DNA from: G965197005 sp965197005
Lineage (GTDB): Bacteria > Pseudomonadota > Gammaproteobacteria > Pseudomonadales > Oceanobacteraceae
Reading direction: 5' to 3'
Assembly (NCBI GenBank): GCA_965197005.1
Contig: OZ239982.1
Location: 1,612,001-1,676,000 of the forward strand
DNA length: 64,000 nucleotides
A program made the position numbers and the translations under genes. Position 1 is the first letter of the stretch; the number at the start of each line of letters is the position of its first letter. This document shows, piece by piece, positions 16,550-26,069 of the stretch. A model generated the notes under the pieces. It saw only the letters and a list, made by a program, of their open reading frames with translations, was not told the origin of the DNA and did not search any database.

Positions 16550-19048
16550 CTAGCCCCCCATAGATACAACTAAAGAGCTGTGTATTAGTAGGGTTTTGTC
16601 ATATCCTAAAAAGATATCATCAACCTTGCCCTTAACCCGCGTCATCTTAACGGGTACTTTGCGGTTGATTGAGGTGCCATCACCCAATTGCCGTGCGTTA
16701 TTTCTACCCCAGCATTTCACGCTGTTATCTTCTAATAACGCACAGCTATGGGCGGCACCTGTAACCAGTTTACGTGCATTATTAATACCGCTTACCACAA
16801 CTGGCGAGGCTGAATTTGTTGTGCTGTTATTGCCCAACTGCCCCCAATAATTGAAACCCCAACATTTAATGGTTTTATTCTCTAATCGCGCACAAGAATA
16901 AGCACCTGATGCTAGTGAAATTTGGCTGACATTGCTTAAATTTGGAACCTGAACAGGCGTTTTAATACAAGGCACATTTGTACCACATTGAGCCGTTGTA
17001 TTGGCAACTGTAATGCCTGTTTGCCCTTGATTATTAGCTCCCCAGCATTTGACGGTTTTATCCTTTAATAAAGCGCAACTGTGCCAGTCAGATGAGGAAA
17101 TTTGAGTCACATTGCTTAAACCTGTCACCACTTTAGGCTCTAACGCATTTGTAGTCGTGCCATCACCTATTTGAGCGTATTCGTTATTTCCCCAGCATTT
17201 AACCGTGCCGTCTTCTAATAACGCACAGATACCTTGGTGGCCTTTAGTCAGTTGTATGGCATTGTTAATGTCTTTTACTTTAACGGGAGTCAATGAGGCT
17301 TTGTTGTTACCGTCGCCTAGTTCTCCCATATAATTGGAGCTATCTCCACCCCAGCAACTAATGCTTTTATCGGTTAATAAAACACAGGTGAATTTGCGCC
17401 CCACCACCACTTGTTTTGCATTCGTAATATTATGAGCTTTAACCGCCGCATCAATGCTAACAGGTGTTGTAGATGTACTGCCTGTACCTAATTGCCCTTT
17501 ATAATTTTTGCCCCAGCATTTAACGCTGTTATCTTTAAGTACCGCACAAATATGTTCCGCACCTGCCGATACCTGCTTAATATCGTACATATTGCGTGCG
17601 ATAAGTAGCTCGTTACTGGCAACAATAGGCGTGGGGACTTTAGAGCTAGCTAGCCGGCCGTTACCTAACTGTTTATTCGAGTTGATACCCCAACAGTGCG
17701 TGGGTTTATCACTAAAGGTGGCGCAAGTATGGCGTTTTGCCGCCACAATACTGGTTACCTTGGTTAAAAGCCCGCTACCATTTGGGCTGACCACGTCAAC
17801 AGGCGTTGTCGCATCAGCTGTGCTATTATTGCCTAGCCTGCCATTATATCCTCTACCCCAGCATTTTACCTTGTTATCCTTTAACCTAGCGCAGGTATGA
17901 GCCTGACCTGCACTGATTGAGGCAACATTATTAATGTTTGATACCGCTGTGGGGACTTTTTTGACTGTGGTTGAACCATCACCCAATCGCCCGTTAGTAC
18001 CTTCACCCCAGCATTTAGCCGTGTTATCAAGTAATACTGCACAGCTATGACTAGCGCCCAAGCCGATGGCTTTTGCCTTCAAACTAGCACCAACCTCAAC
18101 ACGAGCATGGCTATTTGTAGAACTGTTATTACCTAATTGCCCAGAGGTGCCTAACCCCCAACAGCTCACTTTGTTATCGGCTAATATGATACACGTATGA
18201 TCGCCACCTGCCGCTATATCTATGGAGTTATTATTATTTTGGAGTCGAAAGGCTTCAACGGGTAATGTAGCATTGTTCCTTGTACCATTACCGAGTTGAC
18301 CATGAAGATTATTACCCCAACATTGAACTATTGATTGAGATGCCGAGCCTTCAATTACAACACAGGCGTGTGCAGAACCAACAGCCAATTTAATGACATT
18401 ACTTAGATTACCAGTACCAGCACTGTTTTTAACAAAAGCAGGGGTATCTCTGTTTGTATTGGTGTTATCTCCTAACTGACCATAATAGTTACTTCCCCAG
18501 CATTGTACGGTTTTATCTGTAAGTAAGGCACAGTAAAAACCGCCACCTACCCCAATGTCTTTTACATCAGTTAAACCGCTAATTGGCTTAGGGGCATTAC
18601 CATAATTTGAGCCCCAGCATTCCACTTTTTTATTGGGCAACAGACCACAAGTAACATCAGAGGCAGAACCCGATGCGATTTTTGTGTAAAAGTCTTTAAA
18701 AACCACATTATTTGTTTGCTGATTAAGTTTGACTGTTTTGGCACCCACACTGCCAGCAGGTAGGGTTACCCTAATAAGGGTATCGGTTTGCTCGCTCGGG
18801 GTTAGGTTTTGTGGACCAAAGCCAACGGTTGCATCTTTTAAGTTTTTACCTACGATTTGTACCTCGCCGCCAGACTTAAATAACACCGAAGGGTTAATAA
18901 TACTGACCTCGGGCTGTGGTTGATTATCGCTGCCGCCCGTTCCGCCATTACTAGAACTACCACCGCCGCCACTACAGGCGGCAAGTGCGGTTAAGGTTAG
19001 AGTTAATAGCAAAGATTTTGCCGTTTTTTGCTGTTGTGATTTAAACAT
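16550..19048 (-). CDS. large lipoprotein with 13 RCC1-type repeats (copy B)
   Basis: An 832-residue paralogue of the preceding protein with an identical first 17 residues and lipobox LAAC at Cys25. It has a longer Gly/Ser/Asn linker, an IPT/TIG-like domain (about 50-125), and 13 CWG repeats carrying paired cysteines. Identity to copy A is patchy: some DNA stretches are nearly identical (for example 17635-17690 with 15062-15114), while repeats 3-5 differ strongly. This fits recombination between repeats. The ninth repeat of both copies carries a Gly-Asp insertion before GELG. It is in a minus-strand series with the ELW lipoproteins upstream. Confidence 0.85.
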   Translation of the reverse strand: MFKSQQQKTAKSLLLTLTLTALAACSGGGGSSSNGGTGGSDNQPQPEVSIINPSVLFKSGGEVQIVGKNLKDATVGFGPQNLTPSEQTDTLIRVTLPAGSVGAKTVKLNQQTNNVVFKDFYTKIASGSASDVTCGLLPNKKVECWGSNYGNAPKPISGLTDVKDIGVGGGFYCALLTDKTVQCWGSNYYGQLGDNTNTNRDTPAFVKNSAGTGNLSNVIKLAVGSAHACVVIEGSASQSIVQCWGNNLHGQLGNGTRNNATLPVEAFRLQNNNNSIDIAAGGDHTCIILADNKVSCWGLGTSGQLGNNSSTNSHARVEVGASLKAKAIGLGASHSCAVLLDNTAKCWGEGTNGRLGDGSTTVKKVPTAVSNINNVASISAGQAHTCARLKDNKVKCWGRGYNGRLGNNSTADATTPVDVVSPNGSGLLTKVTSIVAAKRHTCATFSDKPTHCWGINSNKQLGNGRLASSKVPTPIVASNELLIARNMYDIKQVSAGAEHICAVLKDNSVKCWGKNYKGQLGTGSTSTTPVSIDAAVKAHNITNAKQVVVGRKFTCVLLTDKSISCWGGDSSNYMGELGDGNNKASLTPVKVKDINNAIQLTKGHQGICALLEDGTVKCWGNNEYAQIGDGTTTNALEPKVVTGLSNVTQISSSDWHSCALLKDKTVKCWGANNQGQTGITVANTTAQCGTNVPCIKTPVQVPNLSNVSQISLASGAYSCARLENKTIKCWGFNYWGQLGNNSTTNSASPVVVSGINNARKLVTGAAHSCALLEDNSVKCWGRNNARQLGDGTSINRKVPVKMTRVKGKVDDIFLGYDKTLLIHSSLVVSMGG

Positions 19049-19133
19049 AATAGTTACCTTTTAAGTTATTTAAATTGTGTAAAAGAAAACCTGCCCATCA
19101 GGTGCAATGACACTAATAAGCAGGGTTGCTTAA

Positions 19134-20747
19134 TTAATAATTGCTCACACCATTTTCTGAGTTAGGCGCAATGTCTTTAAGTATTTTGGTGCCATCAGGC
19201 GTGCCGTTGGTTATCCATAACTCGTAGCCTTTAGGTGCGCTGGAAGCTGGGTCGTAGGCTAAAAACACCATGCTTTCTTTATCGCCTAACTTACCGCCTA
19301 CTTTGCCTAAAAATAGAGGCAGTGAATTGGATTCTTTGTGCAATGGATTGGTAGTTGCACAAGAGGCTGGGTTAATGTCTTTTAAAATATCCAAGCCATT
19401 GCTGTCTAATACCCAAGGCTCGCGCCCTTTACAGTTAGCCGTTTTGTAGTAAGTATTTTCATTGATGCCAATAAAGAGCATTTTGTTAGCCAGCTTTACA
19501 GCGTCATAGCCCATATTAAAGGTTTTAGCCTGAGCACCAACATTAAGCCTTTTAGCTGCGCCGTTAGCCTCTATGCGAAGTGCTGTATTTTTGTCTCTAT
19601 TAAGGGCGTAGAGCTTGTCATCAAAAAAGAAACTATTTCCCTTATGATAGACAGGCGCAGGCGTTGTGCTAATACCCGTTAGGGTTATTTCTGTGAGCGT
19701 GCCATCGCTGGCAAATTTAAAGGGGCGAAGCGAGGCAAGATTAGTTGTTTTTTGCACCAATAACATAGAGGGCTCGTCTATGTCTGCTTGAAAGCGACTT
19801 TGATAATTGGGAGGCACCGCTGAGATGTAGTTATCGGGTGTATTCACCTTTTTAGCCGGATTGACATCTATTTTAAACAAGCCTTTAGAGCCTGCTAAAA
19901 CACCAAAGCTGTGGTTTTTACTATTAAACACTTTTGCAAGCACTGCATTATGCTTAAGCAAGGCAAAGCGTGCATTCCACGATTTAGACGGGTCAAACGA
20001 CACCACAGCTATAATGCCTCTGTTGATTTGGTCGTTTACGTTAAGATAAAGGCGCTTGCCATCAGAGAAGATATTATTGCAATAATAGTTAAGGAGATAT
20101 CCATTTATTCTGGGGTTATACCCAAAGCCTAATACTTGCTTGGTTCCCGCGACCGTACCATCGGTTTTGTATAAACGCTTATCTGTGCCAGAAGGCCCTG
20201 TTTTCATAATAAAATAAAACACATCGCCTAAGCGCACTATTTGCACTTCAGCATTACCAGTTAACTCAATGCCTGAGGGGGTTAAATCGCTGCCGCTTTT
20301 ACGTTCGGTGAGTCTTTTGGTGCCTGCGGTAGTGCCATCAGTTACCCAAAGCTCTGTACCGTTTTGCGCCGTTGCACCTGCAAATAGTGCTTTTTTGCCG
20401 CCATCAAAATATTGCACTGCGTTTAGAAACTCATAGCTAGCAATTCGTACATCTGAATGCAGTTTTTTAGTGCCGCTGGCGGTGCCATCGGTTATCCATA
20501 ACCGCCCTTTAGGGAAAACCGATGGGCTGGGGCTATTGAGATCAAGCCCTGTTTCATCGGCATTAAATATGCGAAATTTAGGGTTTTGGTTGCTGATTTC
20601 AAGAGTTGGTTTGGTATTTTGGGTGTTGTTATCGCCCGTGCCGCCTGTGCCAGTGCTGCTACCGCCGCCACTGCAAGCACTTAACACAACCAGTGTTACT
20701 ATGGCGAGTGCCAGTTGCTGCATTTTGCATATATATTTTTTCATCAT
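19134..20747 (-). CDS. lipoprotein with ELWxTDGTxxGT repeats (copy A)
   Basis: A 537-residue predicted lipoprotein. I start it at ATG 20747 (MMKKY), which has a GAGGA ribosome site, not at the longer in-frame ATG at 20813. The lipobox is LSAC with Cys25, followed by Gly/Ser/Thr linker. Four repeats of the ELWxxDGTxxGT type are visible: LWITDGTASGT, ELWVTDGTTAGT, LYKTDGTVAGT and ELWITNGTPDGT. They are spread over the protein, as in extracellular beta-propeller-like proteins. There is also a GREPWVLDS motif and a Cys-containing DINPASC segment. It probably sits in the outer or inner membrane facing outward. The ligand is unknown. Confidence 0.8.
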   Translation of the reverse strand: MMKKYICKMQQLALAIVTLVVLSACSGGGSSTGTGGTGDNNTQNTKPTLEISNQNPKFRIFNADETGLDLNSPSPSVFPKGRLWITDGTASGTKKLHSDVRIASYEFLNAVQYFDGGKKALFAGATAQNGTELWVTDGTTAGTKRLTERKSGSDLTPSGIELTGNAEVQIVRLGDVFYFIMKTGPSGTDKRLYKTDGTVAGTKQVLGFGYNPRINGYLLNYYCNNIFSDGKRLYLNVNDQINRGIIAVVSFDPSKSWNARFALLKHNAVLAKVFNSKNHSFGVLAGSKGLFKIDVNPAKKVNTPDNYISAVPPNYQSRFQADIDEPSMLLVQKTTNLASLRPFKFASDGTLTEITLTGISTTPAPVYHKGNSFFFDDKLYALNRDKNTALRIEANGAAKRLNVGAQAKTFNMGYDAVKLANKMLFIGINENTYYKTANCKGREPWVLDSNGLDILKDINPASCATTNPLHKESNSLPLFLGKVGGKLGDKESMVFLAYDPASSAPKGYELWITNGTPDGTKILKDIAPNSENGVSNY

Positions 20748-20784
20748 ATTATCCTCATTATGTGTTTTACAACGGTGCTTTACC

Positions 20785-20863
20785 GCAAAGCCCCGACAGC
20801 AAAGCCCCGACAAAAAAGCCCCGCCTTGGACTTTTTTTTAAGGCTTTTGCCTCAAGTGCCAAG
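20785..20863. repeat. short GCCCCG-containing repeats and an inverted repeat
   Basis: Three near-copies of AAAGCCCCG(A)C lie at about 20788-20823, followed by GCCTTGG ... CCAAGGC arms (20823-20829 and 20857-20863). It lies in the 129 nt between the two ELW lipoprotein genes. It might be a weak terminator or a remnant repeat. Confidence 0.45.
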
Positions 20864-20876
20864 GCGAGACTGGGTG

Positions 20877-22613
20877 TTACCGAGGGTGTACACCGTGAGT
20901 TGAGTTAGGCGCAATGTCTTTTAGAATTTTGGTACCAGAGCTGGTGCCATCGGTAATCCATAGTTCTGAGCCTTTGGGGTCTGCCCCTTTTTGGGCATCA
21001 TTGGCAATAAAGACTAATTTGTCACTTTGCCCAGCAACTTTACCGCCCACCGTGCCTAAATATCGGACGTTAGAGCTTGATAGCATAGCTGCCAGATCAC
21101 CACACAAGCCTGGGTTAATGTCTTTTAAGAGGTCGCTTTTGCCTGCCTGCGTATCTAACACCCAAGGCTCTCGCCCTTGACAGGTTGTAGAGGTTGTACG
21201 GGGAAAAGCCTGTGCATTGGTGTGAGCAACAAACAGCATTTTTTTGCCCAATAATGCAAGGTTGACCCTAGGACTAGGATTAATAAGTTTTTGGGCATTA
21301 GGACCTACGCTTACCCATTTAGCTGTGCCAGTTTTTTCTAAGCGTAAAAACATTTGCATATTAGAGCTTTCATAGCCGTAGAATACGCCGTCAATTAAAT
21401 AGCTTATACCCATATTGCCGTACCAAGGGATTGTAGCAAATACTTTGCCGTTGCTGTCTTTGGCTGTAAGCTCGGTTAATTTACCATTGGTATCAATAGC
21501 AAAGGGTTTATAAGAGCTGTTATCTTGTGGGTCTGTTTTGATAATAATAATGCCATTATCACCTAAATCGTTTTGATACCGTGATACACCAGCTTGGGCA
21601 GGATTGAGGGGAATAAAAATTTCTGTATGGTTGGCGTTTGGCACCTGCATAGCACTCGAATCATTGATTTTAATCAGCGATTCGCTTGCGCCTGTTAAAC
21701 CAAAGGTTTGATTAGTCACACTGAAGATATTGCTAAGCCCAGCACCAGGTTTTATTTCTGTAAAACGAGCCGTACCTGTTTTGCTGGGGTCAAAGGCATA
21801 TACAGCTTTGTTAGAACCATCAAACGCATTAATGTATAACCGCTTGCCATCAGAAAAAGGCAAAGAAAAATAATGAGAATAAATCAAGTTATTAGATGAA
21901 CTCACTTTATCGCCATAGGCTAATACCGATTTAGTACCAGAGACGGTGCCATCGGTTTCATATAAGCGCAGCTTAGTCTTGTCGGCAGGTGTTTTATTAC
22001 CGTTAGAAGTACGATCAGGTTTAGATGGGAGCGATTCATAAGCAAAAAAATAAACCTTATTGCCCACTTGCACGGAATCTCTCGCAGCATCAGCTGTTAC
22101 CCCCGTATTGGTACCAAGTGCAATGTCTTTTAGCATTTTGGTGCCAGCAGCCGTGCCATCTGTTACCCAAGGTTCAATACCATGTGCGGTGGTTTTACCC
22201 ATAAACAGAGCTTTTTTGCCGCCATCAAAATAGCGTATGTTATTAACCGCTGAAAGCGCAATACGCACATCGGATTTTAATTCTTTTGTGCCTGAGGCGG
22301 TGCCATCAGTTGCCCATAAACGCCCATCATACATAGCAGGCGCCGACCCCCCTAGCCCAGGAGCTGCGACATTCACACCACTGGCTGAGGCATTAAATAG
22401 ACGAAACTTGGGGTTTTCGTTACTGTAGGTTGCTTTATTACCGCCATTATTGCCACCATTATTGCCACCGTTGTTGCCGCCGTTATTGCTACCGCCGCCA
22501 CTGCAAGCGACTAATGACCCTAATGCAACGGCTAAAGATGCACTTTTTAATACGTTCAGATGCCGCTTAAAATTAGCTACGGCAATATGCTTACTGGTGT
22601 TTATTGGTTTCAT
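20877..22613 (-). CDS. lipoprotein with ELWxTDGTxxGT repeats (copy B)
   Basis: A 578-residue paralogue of the previous gene. The signal sequence is long, with lipobox LVAC (Cys37). A Gly-Gly-Asn repeat linker (GGNNGGNNGGNN) follows, encoded by a GCC/ATT-type DNA repeat likely to vary in length. Then come the NPKFRLFNA start of the domain and four repeats: LWATDGTASGT, EPWVTDGTAAGT, LYETDGTVSGT and ELWITDGTSSGT. The closing ILKDIAPNS is shared with copy A. It is the first gene of the lipoprotein series and has a 347-nt upstream region with a strong palindrome, so it is the likely entry point of transcription. Confidence 0.8.
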   Translation of the reverse strand: MKPINTSKHIAVANFKRHLNVLKSASLAVALGSLVACSGGGSNNGGNNGGNNGGNNGGNKATYSNENPKFRLFNASASGVNVAAPGLGGSAPAMYDGRLWATDGTASGTKELKSDVRIALSAVNNIRYFDGGKKALFMGKTTAHGIEPWVTDGTAAGTKMLKDIALGTNTGVTADAARDSVQVGNKVYFFAYESLPSKPDRTSNGNKTPADKTKLRLYETDGTVSGTKSVLAYGDKVSSSNNLIYSHYFSLPFSDGKRLYINAFDGSNKAVYAFDPSKTGTARFTEIKPGAGLSNIFSVTNQTFGLTGASESLIKINDSSAMQVPNANHTEIFIPLNPAQAGVSRYQNDLGDNGIIIIKTDPQDNSSYKPFAIDTNGKLTELTAKDSNGKVFATIPWYGNMGISYLIDGVFYGYESSNMQMFLRLEKTGTAKWVSVGPNAQKLINPSPRVNLALLGKKMLFVAHTNAQAFPRTTSTTCQGREPWVLDTQAGKSDLLKDINPGLCGDLAAMLSSSNVRYLGTVGGKVAGQSDKLVFIANDAQKGADPKGSELWITDGTSSGTKILKDIAPNSTHGVHPR

Positions 22614-22756
22614 ATAAAAGCTCCTTAATTTGACTTAAAATCAGGCAATTAAATATACCCAAAAAGACAAATACATAATTGCTAAAACTGCATTTAATCT
22701 AGTACAGGCACGTTTGCCGAACAGATTGTCAGTATTCCTTTAGCACCAACAAGACA

Positions 22757-22780
22757 CAACCCCCCTCTTTTAGGGGGTTG
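22757..22780. promoter_or_regulatory. palindrome CAACCCCC-N8-GGGGGTTG, copy 1
   Basis: Perfect 8-nt arms, 144 nt upstream of the first ELW lipoprotein start. The same arms and same 8-nt spacing occur at 23715-23738. No U-tract follows on either strand, so a regulator binding site is at least as likely as a terminator. The rest of 22614-22960 is AT-rich with no gene. Confidence 0.6.
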
Positions 22781-22960
22781 ACAAGCAATAAGAATTAATA
22801 CCATGAAAATAGATTTTTTTTATTATGTTGATTTTTAAGTATTTTTTTGAGGATCTGCTCTAATCTGGCAAATAGCTAAGGTCAATTTTAGGTACATTAC
22901 TAAAATAAGTTAATGCTGCTAAGCCTACAATCTGACTTAGAAAAAAAGAGATTACTACAT

Positions 22961-23623
22961 TTATAGGTTGTGCTTTTGGGCTAATTGTTGTGCTTGAAAG
23001 CGACTTCTAATATTGGTTTTTTTGTAGATGCTTTTGATTATTTCATTCACTCTATGTATTGAAATATCTAATTCATAAGCCACTTGTTTAGATAATAAAC
23101 CCTTGCCTACCAGCTTTAAAACATCTAGTTCTCTTTGACTTAAACAATTAATGGGTGCTGGTTTATCTGTATCCTGTGTTTTTTGCTCAACTATAAATGA
23201 TTTTTGCTGAGCAAATTTTTGCATAACTTGTTTGGCGATATACGGCGAGATGGGTACTTGCCCAATGAGTATGTTTTTTATAGAGTTAAGTAAGAGTTTG
23301 TCGTTATCGGCTTTAAGTAAATAACCATAAACCCCCAAAGACATGGCTTCAAAAATATGCTCATCATCACCATAAAGAGTGGTTACAACGATGGGGATAT
23401 CAGGTTTTTGTTGTAAGTGTTTGGCAATAAAATCAAAGGATTTTCCATCTGGCAGACCAATATCCACAAACCCCATATCACATTGACTGGTGTCTAGTTG
23501 CGCTGCTTGAGCAAGATCTCTGGCGACAATAATATGATTGTCTGGAATGACAGTATTTAGCAGCCGAATTAAGCGATTTAGACAGCTTGTTTGATCTTCT
23601 AATATGAAAATATTTTTTAGCAT
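22961..23623 (-). CDS. NarL/FixJ-type two-component response regulator
   Basis: A 220-residue response regulator. The receiver domain (1-120) has the acidic pair E9/D10, phosphoacceptor Asp54 in FVDIGLPDG, T81/T82 and Lys104. A linker of about 35 residues is followed by a LuxR-type helix-turn-helix at about 155-215 (LSQRELDVLKLVGKGLLSKQ). It is divergent from two histidine kinases of the HisKA_3 (NarX-like) class, its natural partners. The palindromes on both sides of this gene are candidate binding sites. The HTH keeps the LSxRExxVL signature but the DNA-reading helix (VAYELDISIHRVNEII) is unusual. Confidence 0.9.
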   Translation of the reverse strand: MLKNIFILEDQTSCLNRLIRLLNTVIPDNHIIVARDLAQAAQLDTSQCDMGFVDIGLPDGKSFDFIAKHLQQKPDIPIVVTTLYGDDEHIFEAMSLGVYGYLLKADNDKLLLNSIKNILIGQVPISPYIAKQVMQKFAQQKSFIVEQKTQDTDKPAPINCLSQRELDVLKLVGKGLLSKQVAYELDISIHRVNEIIKSIYKKTNIRSRFQAQQLAQKHNL

Positions 23624-23714
23624 ACAACCTCTTTCAATGCGTTTCTTTGATTGTATTTTAGATATTAAATGTAAAATGTGTCGGTATAAATATAGCTATA
23701 TATAAAATATTAAC

Positions 23715-23738
23715 CAACCCCCCTAAAGTAGGGGGTTG
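23715..23738. promoter_or_regulatory. palindrome CAACCCCC-N8-GGGGGTTG, copy 2
   Basis: The same arms as at 22757-22780 with a different 8-nt centre. It lies between the divergent response regulator (start 92 nt away) and the first histidine kinase (start about 130 nt away), the expected place for an autoregulatory operator. Confidence 0.6.
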
Positions 23739-23868
23739 TAATCTGTCTGATTTTATGAATTTAAAATCAATGCTTGAGTATCATTACAAAATAGGCTAAA
23801 ACCTTTATTCTTTTTATTATACTTTGAGTCTAATATTTATTGGTTCTTGCTTTTTAAGAGGGGTTGCT

Positions 23869-26058
23869 GTGCGTATCAATATTGGAATAATTGTTTTATC
23901 CGTTATTATAGTTTCGGTTTTTACTTTTTTGGATAAACAGCTAAGCTACGATACTGACTTTTCTTGGCGCACGTTTAATACATCAACACCCCATACAACA
24001 GGCTGGCAAATAACAAAGTCTCAACGTGACAGTTTAACTCAGGGAACAAAGTTAACGCACATTCTTATTGATGACCAATGGCAGCCTTTAGATGCTTATG
24101 TTTTATCACCCGTACTGGATTTTGTAAGCAATACCCAAGGCTTATTACATATCTTAGAGATAGAGCAAAAATTATACGCTCAAACTCATACCAAGGTGCA
24201 ATTTAAAACCCAATCAGGAGACATAATTAATGCCTATTACAAACCGACAACTTGGGGGCAGCTCAGTTTAGACTTTTATTTATATCGTGCCATTTTTTTA
24301 TGCAGTGTACTGTTTGCACTATGGGCTGTATTTTTTTATAACAAACAACAAACCTTACATATCAAAGGGTTTAATAATAGAGCTAATCCTCATGCCCTAA
24401 GACTTATTGTGTTAATGCTTATGTCATTAGGCATTGCTACCGCATTTTCTATTGAACGAAAATGGGCGTTACCTAAAGAATATATTTGGGGGCGATTTTT
24501 GGCCGCCATTTCATTAATTTGTGTGTTTGAAGCAGCAGGCTTAAGACTTCTGTTATTACAGCCTAATAATTTATTAACACATTATAAAACTTGGCGTTAT
24601 ATCTGGTGGGGCTGGCTTATAGTCCCTGTGAGTAGTGTCACTTTGCTTTGTATACAACACCCTATTGCTATTAGTTTTATGCAAAATATGTTTTCTATAT
24701 TCCCTTTTATTTATTTAGCTGCATTTATTCATCAAGCTATTTTTGCTTATACCCAAAATAAACATCTAGTTGATAAATTAAGCATTCGTGCTGTATTTAT
24801 ATTTAACCTTGTGATTATTGCTTTAACATTGGTTGTTGATTTTATATTAAAGCAGTTCTATCTAGATTCAGGAGTCAATCCAGATTTAATCAACCTCATG
24901 GCCTCTTTATTACTTTGTGCCAGTTTGTTGGCTCTTATATTTCGTTATGAACTATATCGTTTTTCAAATTGGTGGTGGATTTTTTATGCCTGCCTTATTG
25001 GTTCTGCCACCACTGCAATTATTCTATTTTGGTTAAGTGATTGGGGTATTAATTATAAGTCTAAAGACCTAATACTCAGCATTTCTTTGGGTATTTCTGT
25101 TGCCTTAGCTTTGGGTTTTGGTTTTTTGGCCCTGCGTTTTAAAAACAACATACAAACGCTTTATCATTCATCTGAGCTATTACAATCCATTAAACAATTA
25201 CCTGAAGAAAATACGCAATTTTGGGAAAGTCAAAGGGCTTTATTTATTAATGCGTTAGATATTAAACAAGCAGAACTTATTGAAGTATATAGAGAAGGTA
25301 TTCATATTGAACAAGGTGGCGAGGCGATGACAGTTCATCTTTTGGATAATCTTGGTTTAAAATTAACCGCCCCAGATAAAGGACGACGTTTGTTTAATGA
25401 CCAAGATATTAAAATACTGACATTATTGCAGGATTTATCTCTACAAAAAGTGCGAGAAAAAAACGCCATATTACAGGGCGAGGAACAAGCCCGCTTACAG
25501 GTTGCCAGTGACTTACATGATGATATTGGCAGCCGTTTACACCAATTAGCTAATGTAGGTACAGAAGAGACGACTAAATATGCGCAACAAACTCTTGAGC
25601 AATTACGAGCATTAACCCATGCTCTGCATAAGAAACCTCAAAGTATTGAGGAGTTTTTCTCAGAAACTCGGCACGAGTTGCAACGCCACTGTGAAGCTTA
25701 TGAGGTAAATATTAGTATTGATATTCATATTAAAGAAAATTTGCAAAGCAAACTTTTAAACCCCATGAGCATTATGCAAATAAGGGCAATTTTAAGTGAA
25801 CTAACACGCAATGGCTTACAACATGAAAATGTAGATACCATGACTCTTAATATCAAAGTAAATCCAGAGACAACCCATATAGACCTATATAATAATGGCA
25901 CTATAACCCAAGTTGAAAATTGGATTGCAGGTGTGGGTACGGTCTCTATCAAGCGACGAGCAAATCAAATGCACGGGGAAATAAATTGGCTTGCTAATAG
26001 TGAAGGCGGCGCAACCGCTAAGTTGATTTTTAAAACACAAAAGTGGTTAATGCTGTGA
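23869..26058 (+). CDS. multi-pass membrane sensor histidine kinase (HisKA_3 type), copy 1
   Basis: A 729-residue kinase. I start it at GTG 23869, which has an AGAGGGG ribosome site, rather than the upstream TTG at 23824. TM1 (about 5-22) is followed by a periplasmic domain of about 110 residues, then a block of about 7-8 helices (about 140-440). The cytosolic part has the dimerisation/phosphoacceptor motif DLHDDIGSRL (His550), N-box NGLQHEN and G-box GVGTVSIKRRANQMHG. The signal is unknown. It is divergent from its likely regulator and overlaps the second kinase by a few nt, so the two are probably made together and may heterodimerise. Confidence 0.85.
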   Translation: MRINIGIIVLSVIIVSVFTFLDKQLSYDTDFSWRTFNTSTPHTTGWQITKSQRDSLTQGTKLTHILIDDQWQPLDAYVLSPVLDFVSNTQGLLHILEIEQKLYAQTHTKVQFKTQSGDIINAYYKPTTWGQLSLDFYLYRAIFLCSVLFALWAVFFYNKQQTLHIKGFNNRANPHALRLIVLMLMSLGIATAFSIERKWALPKEYIWGRFLAAISLICVFEAAGLRLLLLQPNNLLTHYKTWRYIWWGWLIVPVSSVTLLCIQHPIAISFMQNMFSIFPFIYLAAFIHQAIFAYTQNKHLVDKLSIRAVFIFNLVIIALTLVVDFILKQFYLDSGVNPDLINLMASLLLCASLLALIFRYELYRFSNWWWIFYACLIGSATTAIILFWLSDWGINYKSKDLILSISLGISVALALGFGFLALRFKNNIQTLYHSSELLQSIKQLPEENTQFWESQRALFINALDIKQAELIEVYREGIHIEQGGEAMTVHLLDNLGLKLTAPDKGRRLFNDQDIKILTLLQDLSLQKVREKNAILQGEEQARLQVASDLHDDIGSRLHQLANVGTEETTKYAQQTLEQLRALTHALHKKPQSIEEFFSETRHELQRHCEAYEVNISIDIHIKENLQSKLLNPMSIMQIRAILSELTRNGLQHENVDTMTLNIKVNPETTHIDLYNNGTITQVENWIAGVGTVSIKRRANQMHGEINWLANSEGGATAKLIFKTQKWLML

Positions 26059-26069
26059 TACATAATGTA

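Noticed and set aside
20470..20908. Plus-strand ORFs overlapping the ELW lipoprotein gene starts
   Set aside because: Antisense shadows of the lipoprotein genes and of short repeats; no RBS and no family.
22757..22780. Palindrome as an intrinsic terminator of the response regulator gene
   Set aside because: No T run follows on the minus strand, and an identical-arm copy lies upstream of the same gene, where a terminator makes little sense.
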